The notes beneath the pieces are model-generated. The model did not search any database and was not told where the DNA came from. It saw only the letters and a list, made by a program, of their open reading frames with translations. Of a DNA stretch of 64,000 bases, positions 25,211-35,415 are shown piece by piece; position 1 is the stretch's first letter; each line of letters begins with the position of its first letter. The stretch covers positions 25,967,001 to 26,031,000 of the forward strand of contig NC_092324.1 in NCBI RefSeq assembly GCF_036785885.1, in the 5' to 3' direction. Made by a program: the position numbers and the translations under genes. The stretch comes from Coffea arabica. Taxonomy: Eukaryota; Streptophyta; Magnoliopsida; Gentianales; Rubiaceae.

Positions 25211-25301
25211 GTACATCATGAAGATTTGTTCCAAGAAGTGCTAAATGGTTGTAAGTACATTTGAAAATTTTGAAATTCAATATGGTCTTGATTTGAAAAA
25301 T

Positions 25302-25456
25302 AAAGGGGGAGTTTGTTTTTTTTTATTGATGCCAAAAGGGGGAGTAGGATTTATTGAAATTTCTTTGTATGTTGGCACTTTCTAAGGGGGAGCTTTAATT
25401 GAACTTATTTGATAAAAGAAATCTTCATTTTGTTTGTCATCATCAAAAAGGGGGAG
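25302..25456 (+). other. Four polypurine tracts before the 3' LTR
   Basis: AAAGGGGGAG-type tracts at 25302-25311, 25334-25344, 25384-25392 and 25445-25456. The last, AAAAAGGGGGAG, ends two bases before the 3' LTR and should prime plus-strand synthesis. Several upstream tracts are a known trait of SIRE/Maximus-lineage copia elements. Confidence 0.8.
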
Positions 25457-25458
25457 AT

Positions 25459-26481
25459 TGTTGACCTTGGTCGATCAATCCTTGGTTTTGATGATTAACA
25501 AACCAAAATGTAGATTTGGGCTAATGTTTTTATGTGAGCAATTTGTTAGAACAGATTCTTGTGGCACAAAAGAAGAAGCAAAAACAGGGCACTCATGTGG
25601 GACGTCCGAAAGGAAGCTATCGGACGTCCGAAAGGATGAAGAACATCAAGAAGGAAATTCTGTCGGACGCTCGTGAGGAAGCATCGGACGTCCGGATGGA
25701 TCGGACGCACATCGATCGTATCGGACGTCCTAAAAATTCCACGAAGATTTGATAACTCTCTGGACGACGTTCGGACACAAAAGCTCGGACGATAAAATTC
25801 CATCGGACGTCCGAACAACAACTTGACTGATTTTCGGACGATGGGATCGGACGATGACTAAGCTGTCGGACGTCCGACAGGCCAACGGCTAGTTTCGACA
25901 GCATTTAATATTTGACCGTTGGAGAGCCTTTTGGAGCCATTTCTCACCTTCTATAAATACCCCAAAACACAAGAATACATCAGACTTTTGCCAACACAAA
26001 ATACAAGCTTACAAGTGAGATTTTTGAGTAGAAAGATTCTTTGTTGGTTGTATAAGGGGTTGGGGAAGTTGGGTTGTGAGGTTGCTCAAGTGAAGGTTAC
26101 TCTCTAGGAGGAGTAAAACCTTGGTGAAGGTGAACCTATCACTTGAAGTGGTAAAACCTTGGTGAAGGTTGCCTCATTTGTTTAAAATAGTTCTTAATTG
26201 GGTGAGTGATCTTTCAAGTGTAGGTTGTTGAGGGTTAACTAGAATAGTTGTAAAACTCCTTGGCTCAACCAAAGTGTGTTTGGGGTGAGGAAGGAGTGAG
26301 CCTTCACTTGTACATCTTGGTTAGCATCGCCATCTATTGAAGAGGCTATTGGATTGATATTTGGTTTGCATTTCTTATCTTTTCTCTTTAATTAAGTTTT
26401 CTTTATTGTGCTTAAATTTGATATATCTTTGTGCATCATTGTGAAATTGTTTGTACTCATTGGGTTGCACCAGGCCTTACA
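25459..26481 (+). repeat. 3' LTR of the copia element (1023 bp)
   Basis: Same length and almost the same sequence as the 5' LTR; by eye the one difference noticed is C at 26303 (GAGCCTTCAC) versus G at 23428 (GAGGCTTCAC). Palindromes at 25620-25631, 25684-25695, 25721-25732, 25803-25814 and 25866-25877; TATAAATA at 25952-25959. Confidence 0.92.
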
Positions 26482-27087
26482 AAATTCTTAGTACTTTTTA
26501 TTTGTATTGTACTTATAAAAGTCCTTTACGTTGAAACCAACTTTCAGGGGTACAACTTGCTCTCCTCTACACGAAGTTTTGATTTAGGGCAAAACTGAAA
26601 CTACCCAACTTTCAGGGAAGCAAACTGTAATGAACCCAAAAAAAGAAAGAAAGAATAGAAAAAGCAACATTGTAACCAAGAACTCAAAAAATCTTCTGCA
26701 CGAAGACAAAAACATTAAAAAACAACTGCCAATCCCAAACTCGAAATCCTGCAGGGTACAGAAAAGAGCAATTTCCATATGCTGGCCACAAATTACACCT
26801 TGAAAGCAAGATATTATAAATATCCCCTAGTCTAGTATAATCCTTTTAATATAGTTAAAAGTACCCAAAACCATAGTTGTTGTTGTGGAGCAGGAAAGGA
26901 TGTTCTATGGACAGTGATATACTTTAGTCCAAGTTCGAATCCTACCAAAAGCAATCTAAAATTTTTTCCCCAAAACCTGATTTGTGGACAAAATCGAAAA
27001 AACCGGCCGGGTTCCCAGTTTAAACCGGTTGAACCGCCGGGTCATTGACCAGTCAACGGTTCTTATGTTGAACGGTCTAAATGAAAA

Positions 27088-30000
27088 TGTGAGAACTCAG
27101 AAATTTATGTGTACACTTCGAATTTATTTCATTACATTTAATATTTTGTTAGAAATAATAAGATTATAGCTTTAATTGGTAAATAAGTTAAGTTAAAAGA
27201 TGAAATTACCCTTTGAACCTAAATGAATAACCATGCAACCAAGCAAAATAAGCTAGTAGCAATTTTGACAATAGGAACCGAGGGAAGGAAAAACAATTGG
27301 AGAAATCTGGAACCGAATGGAAGTAAGGCAATCAGATATGCTAGGAAAAACTTGGGCGGTGGCTGAAGAAAAATCAAGTGAAAACAGCCACCAAAACTAC
27401 TAAGTTTAAGTGGTGGAAATGAGGAAGTAAATAGGAGTCTAGTTTGGGCGGTGATTGAGAGAAACCAAAGGAAAAGTTCACAACAAATGATCTGCCAAAT
27501 CCAAGCGGTGACCGAGTGGGAAAAAAAGAAAAACTAACTGCTAAAATTTGGGGCGGTGGCTGAGAGCAAAACAAAACTGAGTTCCTCTCCTTACCAAGCT
27601 AACATCGAGAGAAAAATAGAGAGAGAGGGAGAAAAGAGAGCAAAACTGAGAAAGTGAGAGCAGGAGTATAGCTAGCTTCATCACCAAATAACCAAAGATA
27701 AGGAAGGTGCAGTAAGGAAGCAGGAGGAACTGGAGTTAAAACTTGAGGAATCAAGACCAGAAAATTTGAACAGCCTGGGATATCAAACCTTAGGAAAAAG
27801 GTAAAAGGATCCTTGCACCGTTCCTTCCTCTGTTGAGTGTAACTGAACATATAAGGACTGTATGCTAGCTGTTAGCTAGGAGTTTAGCTTCCAGTTGAGG
27901 AATTTCGTGCAGGAACTGAGCTTAAAAATTTGAACTTGCAGCTGATGTTAAGAATCTTCAAATAATTTCTTGTCTATTCGGTATAACTGGATTAGTACAT
28001 GAGCTGCATGTGAATTTAGCAAAGAAACTAAGTTCTTAGCTAAGATGAGATTTTGATTTGAAAGGAATGAAACTATTTATGTGATAATCTTGTAATCATC
28101 TAGTACACTTGAATACGTATGTTGTATGCTGAATTCTGATCATGAACTATCCTGTTTAGCTTAGGATAACCTGCAGTAGATTAAGTATCCTCTGCATGAA
28201 TGATTGAGACCAAAAACTGAGGAAGAAAAGGTAAGAAAATGTCAAATGATAAACTATGGTTTTGCTGGAAATTTTGTGACTGCAACCGAAAGAGAAAAGA
28301 AAGACACTTTGGCGATCCTCTACAAACTTTAGCTCCTAAACCTGTGTAGTAAGTGTAACATGTCATACAGACCTTAAACCTCAACAAGGAAGATTGAAAC
28401 CAGTAGAAACTCAACTAAACATTAAAGGAGGAATGAGTGCAGGTGATGGCAGGTTGGTTGGCCGAGGGAATGAAGTAGACTCTACAATTTGTTGTTGCTA
28501 ATTCCTTACCTTAACAGATAGGTGCCTTGGAAATCAGAAAAACTTCAGGAAGCTTAACTAAATTTGACAAAAGGAAGCTGATACAATCTGCTATGATACT
28601 AAAGGGAAGGAAATCAGCTTTTGGAGCAGTTTTTCTTCTAATGTCTGATTTTGTGAACTTCCACAGGTAGAACTAAGGTTACTCTGTGGTTTAGTAACTA
28701 TGACTAGTTCCATGAGTAGAGTTGAACTAAGGCAAATAGGGAGGAAAACTATGAAATGTGCCGCTGAATTGTCTCATGGCCGAGAGAAGAAGGGAAGAGT
28801 TGATCAGTCTTTTCCTCTAAGTTAGCTGCAAAAATTTCCACGTTCTGTACAAGTTGACTTTGAAGCTTAATAAATGTAATTAACCTGTCTAGTTGGGATC
28901 ATGGTTCGAAGTCTCAGCCGAGACCGAGACAACTCGGCCGAGTCGTCACCGTCTCGGCCCCTACCGATACGATACCGTGACGAAACGATACCGAAATACT
29001 TGACTCGCCGAGAAATCGGCCGAGTCGTCACCGTGACGGATTGACTCGGCGAGTCACACCGAGTCACTCCGAGTTATCCCGAGTCAAGACGAGAAATCAG
29101 TCGAGTCACACCGTGACGGATTGACTTGGCCGTTTCTTTTACTATTTTTTAATTATTTTTATTTAGCATACTTTTTTATATTATTAACAATTTTTAGAAT
29201 ATTAAATACTTTAAAATTTGCGTCTCACCGAGACCGCGACCGATATGCCGAGACCGATGTGGAACGTTCCGGGCCCCGACCACAACCGCGACCGTGACTT
29301 TGAACCATGGTTGGGATATAAAATTGGAAGGTGGAACGTGAGAGAAACGGCAAACGTTGGACTGATATATTGCTAGGAAGCTACTTGAAGGCCACGATAG
29401 CTGATGGTAGTTTTTGTAGGGGAATTTGGTCGAATAACCTGTTGAAATTATGAGACATTGACCTTAATTCATGTTGGACAGAATGTATGTCGTGTGTTTG
29501 GAGTTTCGGGAACCAAATCTCTGAAGTAATGTTGCTGGAAAGTTATCTAATGGCAGAGAGAAAGAGGGGTTGAAACTCACATGTGATACCTGAAAATTTC
29601 ATGATAATCAGCTGCCATCTTGAGTAAAGCATTGTGTAATATCTTGTCCCTGCTCTCATGTGCACCCTATTGACTTTTAACACTTAAAAAGCTGATAAAG
29701 CCTTAGAAAATTCTAGCTAAAACTAGCAAGGAAAAGCGGAAATCCAAACTGCTACATTGTTGGAGGAATAAATGTTTGATGGAATGAATTGCTGGAATTA
29801 TGTGTTGATAATACATGTTGATTAATCTAGTTTAAGCAGGGACAGAATAAATATCGAGTGTTTAATGATTTGGCCAAGTAAAAGATGAAATATTAACATA
29901 ATTTATGAAGTATATTGCTGAAACTTAGATATTGACTAAAACAGTAGCTAGCTAACCTTTCTATGACATTTTTGGAAACCCTAAAATAACTCATTATAGC

Positions 30001-31376
30001 TATATACATAACATGACTTCAAATCACCTAATCTTGTCCTCACAAGCATTTTAAAGATTTTAGAACTTGAAGGACTAGTGTAGAGAAATAAAATCTAATT
30101 TACAAATAGTTTAGAGTTAACTAGTTAATATAGGAACCAAAAGAGTGTCCACACACTTTAATCTTAGAATCTTGAGTGGAAAAGGGTTTAATTTTGATTC
30201 AAATATTTTATATATTATAAACTTGGAAATACGTATATTTCTTGGTTTAAAATGATAAAGTTAATAAGTCTCGAAATGAAATGTAGAATAAATATTGAAT
30301 ATATTATATTTTATATTTTAGAGTCAAACTTAATTCTAATAATTTAAATAATAGGATAATAAATAATAGGTGAACATCTACAAATTATATATTTACTTTG
30401 GAATTATGAACTTGTTTCAGGAAGTAGCTGTGAGTCAGGAAACAAACCCGAGGCTCAAGAGTAATTTATTTGGGTATTTGGTGAGTGTTTCTGAATTTGT
30501 GTGTTTAACTATTTATGTTTACTTAAGTGAAATTATGTGATAAATGTGCTTATTATGGAATATTGTTAGTGATTCATTATAAAGTGTATCTCAATTGTCC
30601 CTCGCCTTCTAAGTCGATGGTGTACTTTATTGCACTCGATTTAGTTGAATTTGAAGGTTGATAATTGATCAAATGTTACTGTAAGTGTATATGAATGTAA
30701 GCCGTATGTGTACTTTACCACATCGGCTGAACTGGGCCCTTAAACCCTCTGTTCAACAGACTATTCGAGCCAGCAAAGGGCTTGGTCGAATGGGACGGAA
30801 GCTTTGGGTAAGTGTTTCGATATACTCGAGTATTACCCTGAAGTTGGGAGATTGTTGAACTGATTATTGAATATAGGGGATTATTTATTATTTTGGAGGA
30901 CATAAGGAGGTGAATTGGCGAAGTGTGCAATGATCTTAAAATGAATGTACAATGACATTGAAATGACTCCCAGAAGGAGTTTGTATCATTTTGAAAATGA
31001 CTATATAGTGATATGTTCATTACTTGCTTAATTTTACTGGTTTAAGTGTTTATTGAATGTTATTTATTCGGCAAACCTCACTGAGGTTTAGCTCAACCTT
31101 GTAGTTTGTTTTCCTTACAAGAGTTGGTGGTCGAAAAACGAATGAGGGAGCTTAGGGAGTTAACATGAAGTCTTTTGTAATTGTAAATTATCTAGTATCA
31201 TATCACAGCTGAAGTTTTGTATTAAACTTAGCATTGTAAAATATTTGAACGCGTGGTTTTAGTATACCACAATGTTATCTTTGAAGTTAATGTGAAATTA
31301 ATGAGTCCTGGCGAGAGCCAGGCAGCCGATTCGCTAACTTTTAGGGTACATCCTGGAAGGAGGTGGGACCGTCACA
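27088..31376 (+). mobile_element. Solo LTR (4289 bp), gypsy-type, with a nested MITE
   Basis: Starts TGTGAGAACTC and ends GGTGGGACCGTCACA (TGTGA/TCACA termini), with perfect 5-bp duplications GAAAA at 27083-27087 and 31377-31381. No gag or pol. Its 3' third shares ordered blocks with 1-1017 and with the reverse LTR 1023-5305, including TCCTGGCGAGAGCCAGGCAG near 31305. GGGCGGTGGCTGAGAG-like words recur around 27354, 27448, 27513 and 27551. A 410-bp hAT-type MITE sits at 28900-29309, so the LTR itself is about 3.87 kb. Confidence 0.82.
28900..29309. mobile_element. Non-autonomous hAT-type MITE (410 bp, 8-bp TSD)
   Basis: Left end CATGGTTCGAAGTC, right end GACTTTGAACCATG, inverted with one mismatch over 14 bp. 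Perfect 8-bp duplications GTTGGGAT at 28892-28899 and 29310-29317. The ends are dense in CCGAGACCG / CGAGTCAC words, the centre (about 29135-29215) is AT-rich. No coding capacity. Confidence 0.85.
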
Positions 31377-32192
31377 GAAAACCCGGCTCGGTCCAATGAC
31401 TGGTTCATCGGGTTGATTGGTTCGACCACTGGGCTGGGCTGGGTTTAATAACTATGCTACCAAGTATGAGAAAATCAATTCCCTTAAATTAGTATGAGAA
31501 AATCAATTCCAAGTATGAGAAAATTAGTTCGATTTCTCAAATTGCTTCCAAGAACCAAATACAACATTTACATGAACAGATTTTGTTTAATAATAGCTAC
31601 TATTGTTAAATTTTATTAGTAATATTAGTGGGTGAACTAAAGAAGTGGAAAATTATATTGCACCCAAAATTTATTTCAAAAAAAGACATTTATAGTTTAC
31701 TAATAATTAAGAAAAAACTGGAGTTAAATTCTTAGTACTTTTTATTTGTATTGTACTTATAAAAGTCCTTTACGTTGAAACCAACTTTCAGGGGTGCAAC
31801 TTGCTCTCCTCTACATGAAGTTTTGATTTAGGGCAAAACTGAAACTACCCAACTTTCAGGGAAGCAAACTGTAATGAACCCAAAAAAAGAAAGAAAGAAC
31901 AGAAAAAAAGCAACATTGTAACCATGAACTCAAAAAATCTTCTGCACGAAGACAAAAACATTAAAAAACAACTGCCAAATCACAAACTCGAAATCCTGCA
32001 GGGTCCAGAAAAGAGCAATTTCCGTATGCTGGCCACAAATTACACCTTGAAAGCAAGATATTATAAATATCCCCTAGTCTAGTATAGTCCTTTTACTATA
32101 GTTAAAAGTACCCAAAACCATAGTTGTTGTTGTGGAGCAGGAAAGGCTGTTCTATGGACGTCATTCATCACTTCATTTTTCTTAACTGCTCC

Positions 32193-32195
<3 letters not shown>

Positions 32196-32231
<36 letters not shown>
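32196..32231. repeat. (TA)n microsatellite
   Basis: About 18 uninterrupted TA units directly after the right border of duplication unit 2. Confidence 0.95.
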
Positions 32232-32233
<2 letters not shown>

Positions 32234-35200
32234 CAGACAAAACTTAGGCTAGAAATATGTTCTGGTTGACAATGATGCATAATATGTTTGCGTTATGTGG
32301 GTTCCACATTAATCCAAAAATAGATAACATCATGTAGGGGAAAGCAAGTAGTGGCCTCGGCTGCATAGCCATATTGCTCTCAAGATGTGGATCAACTAAG
32401 TTAATACCGTGTTTTTGTTCTATTGAATATATCATAGCTTTTATTTTGAAATATTTTAAAATATTTTTCGTTAAGAAAGTCGAAATTCTTTTTAGTCTAT
32501 TTTTTTCATGATTGTCTCTTCCTTAAATCAAGCACATATTACATTCAAATTCAAATTCAAATTTTGAATGTCAAAGAATAAAGTTAGAAAAAGAAGTGTA
32601 AACATTGCAATCAAACCAATATTTTTAAAGAGTTGAATTTCCAAAACGCAATAAAAAAATTGGGGCAGAGGGAGTATAAATTTATAATTGTCTAGGAAGT
32701 GTGCTTACAACTTAGTGTTGCATGTAATGAATTCGAATATCATTAGAACCTCCGTATCATTCTTGAGTACACCAATTTCATATTTCAAGTGGATCCTCCT
32801 ATGGTGTTTCATTTTTAAATGCTTAAATTCAAAGTAGTTAATATTGAAGTGTGCAAAACGAATGGCACTGTTTGTAGTTCAAATTTGACCTCTGAGAAAG
32901 AGCTAAGTGAACGAATTTTGTGTGTTAAAGTTGAAAGTATATGAATGAGTAAGCAATTGATCAATAGACGAAGCACCCAAAAAAAAAAAAAATTTCTTGA
33001 AGGGATGAATGGTTAATGCGATGATTCTTGGCTCTATCGGTCTGACTTGCTAACTTTCACGTAAACAAAAGAAAACAAGAAACTTTTATTGGTTAATTAA
33101 TTAAAACCAATTAATTTAATAGGAATTAATTTTATGTACACTATCATAAGTTTGAATGCATGATATACATATGCGAAATTTGAATTTACTCAATTAATAG
33201 ATAGTGCATATTTTATTGTGAAATAGTAAATGAAAAATAGTGCAAATGTGATGTTTTCATTTAATCCTTTTGCAAAAACTCATGAAAAATACATATATAT
33301 ATATGAGAAAATTAGTTTAATCAATCCGGTCCTCAGGTTTATATTGACTCTCTTTGACTTTTTGCACTTCAGATGCATAATCGCATCAGGCGGCAAGGAT
33401 AAAGCCATTGAAAAAAATGAAAATTTTTAAGCCAAATGCTAATCATGTTATTAATTATAGTTACTTTTGCTGCTAGTCATATTTTTCCCTTTTACATTTT
33501 CGTTAGAAATTGTGTAGCAAAAGAAATGTAGATTACTATGTATTTCACAAGATCATGAAAAACTAATCCATTGTTCATCAAAGAACGAACTTTGGGTATT
33601 ATCGACTTCACCTTTCCCCCCTCCCAATCTGCATTTTTCTTCCACTTCCAGGTAGATAGTGAGGAGTCTGTGGACTATTCCCATGGCTTAGAATATGCAT
33701 GTCTTCAACAAATTTAGGGAGAGCATTTCAATCCAATTAAATGAATGTATCTTATGCATCCTCTTCGGGTATATTTTTGAGACCCAAAAAAAAAAATCCA
33801 TGAGAAAAGTAACCAAATCCACCTGCTAGATATGATTAGAGGTCTATGAAAAATAAAAAAATAAATAATAGAAAAGATTTTTGACATCATCAAATTAGAA
33901 AAAATGCTTAGTGCAAGGATGGAACTAAGGCAAGTTCAAGATATTTATATTTTTTTACTTAAAATTTTAGAAATTTTGAAAGGTTTTTATGTATTTTATA
34001 TTATTTGTCCCCCACAAATTTTTTTAAAAAAATTTGTGTTGATTCGGAAGTTTATATGTACATGTATTTCGCCCCCTCAAATTAAAATTATTACTACAAA
34101 TATTTGTGATATTTTGAATTTCAGTGAGAAGAGTGTCTAGACATTTTAGAGCAAACAATAATTGCCAAACATATATCAGTATAAATTTTCGAAATACAAC
34201 ATTTTATTAGTAAGTGGAGTTAATCCCTTGGCGGTATTTTGCATCCCCCGAGATCTTGTACTTTTGAGTTCTTGTACCTTAACACTTCAGCAGGTACATT
34301 TCTTCTCAATGCCATCTTGGCCATGTCGGTACATGGATACTAGTTTTTGAATAAAAAAAATGATCAATTAGACAATGATCCTGTATGTTAATATAGGTGT
34401 CAATTCCATTTCAATTTGATTAACTTACCAAAACCCACAATTAATAAATGAGTGTAGATGTGCACTTAATTTTAATTAGGTATAAATAGATGATCTAATG
34501 AAATTATTTAATTAGTGGGTGAGTTTGGATCATCCATCAGATAAACTTAAAACTAATGACATATATAAAGCCAATTACTAGTGGGTATTAAATTGTTCAA
34601 TTTTGATGATCACCCACCAACCTAGTGGCTATATTCTAAATTTTGCAAGACATTTTTAAAAATTGTTCTCTTCTTTTTGCTTTTATTTTTACATGTCCTT
34701 CTTCCTCCCTCCCTTCCAAAACTTTAGCAAAACTTTCAATTATTGTGCCAATTGATTTCTTGTATAAATAGAAAAACCATCTAGAAAATCCGGTGCAATT
34801 TTATTTGTTCATTTTCTCTTTTTATTTGGGTAAACAATTTTATTTACTAACTAATGTATTCAGTATAGGCTCAACTATTACCGTCAAGTGCTACCAATTA
34901 ACTTACTGAAGATAATTCTCAAATAATGAGAACATTAATCTAAACAAAGGAAAATACAATTTATTTGAGCTACATTTCTTATTCCTCCCTAACACATCAT
35001 CTAGAGTGATAGTGCATTGTGATGAGAAATAGTGTGACCAATTGACATGTTTTGTTGTCTTTGCTACTTTAGTACACCTTACGCTACAAAAAATTCATTC
35101 TCAATTCATAGTTAAGATAACATTACATTTTGCAACAATACTTACTACATTGACTCTTTGTGCTATGAAAAAAAAAATGCACAAAATAGATGACAAAACA

Positions 35201-35415
35201 CATAACTAAAACTATTTGCATAATAGAAGAAGATTAGAACAAAATAGCCTATTTAGTAGAGTGGTTGGAGCAGTTAGAGAAAGAATGTCCTGTACTTGCT
35301 TCTCCCTCAAAAGCATTGCTTTCAGATGAGAGAAACCAACCATTATTTCAACAGAATCTCTCATACTTATAACACATATATTCTTCCTCAACCTCTCCAT
35401 CTTTGCCATCCAAAA
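32232..35415. other. Intergenic DNA upstream of the kinase gene
   Basis: AT-rich, no supported gene. Around 33900-34140 short CCCCC-A and GCCCCCTCAAATT words resemble decayed hAT element ends, but without borders. The 35300-35415 stretch is the likely promoter and 5' UTR side of the kinase gene; no clear TATA box was fixed. Confidence 0.45.

Larger units (their letters stand above)
22584..26481 (+). mobile_element. Copia (SIRE-type) element with gag but no pol; TR-GAG-like
   Basis: Complete 3898-bp element: 5' LTR 22584-23606, primer-binding site 23609-23620, gag frame 23663-25210, four polypurine tracts 25302-25456, 3' LTR 25459-26481. Perfect target duplications AAATT lie at 22579-22583 and 26482-26486. 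No protease, integrase or reverse transcriptase is present: gag runs almost straight into the polypurine region. This matches the published description of TR-GAG elements (terminal repeats plus GAG only), which must borrow enzymes from autonomous relatives. Multiple polypurine tracts and the gag type suggest the SIRE/Maximus lineage. The LTRs look almost identical (one difference noticed, 23428 versus 26303), so the insertion is recent. Confidence 0.92.
22085..26912. repeat. Tandem duplication unit 1 (about 925 bp plus copia insertion)
   Basis: Unit 1 starts AGTGATATGCTTTAGTCC (22085) and ends TGTTCTATGGAC (26912). Unit 2 starts AGTGATATACTTTAGTCC (26913) and ends with the same TGTTCTATGGAC (32159). 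After removing the copia element with one TSD (3903 bp) unit 1 is about 925 bp. It holds the right end of the hAT-type MITE and then AT-rich host sequence. No gene is seen in the unit. Confidence 0.85.
26913..32159. repeat. Tandem duplication unit 2 (about 953 bp plus LTR insertion)
   Basis: Direct repeat of 22085-26912. After removing the 27088-31376 LTR and one TSD copy it is about 953 bp. The extra length is mostly a 23-bp internal repeat around 31500-31522 (an additional AGTATGAGAAAATCAATTCC). It contains the uninterrupted version of the site where the copia element entered unit 1 (GAGTTAAATTCTTAG near 31721). Confidence 0.85.

Noticed and set aside
27088..31376. A complete gypsy retrotransposon
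   Set aside because: No gag, protease, reverse transcriptase or integrase motif, and no internal pair of LTRs was seen; treated as a solo LTR.
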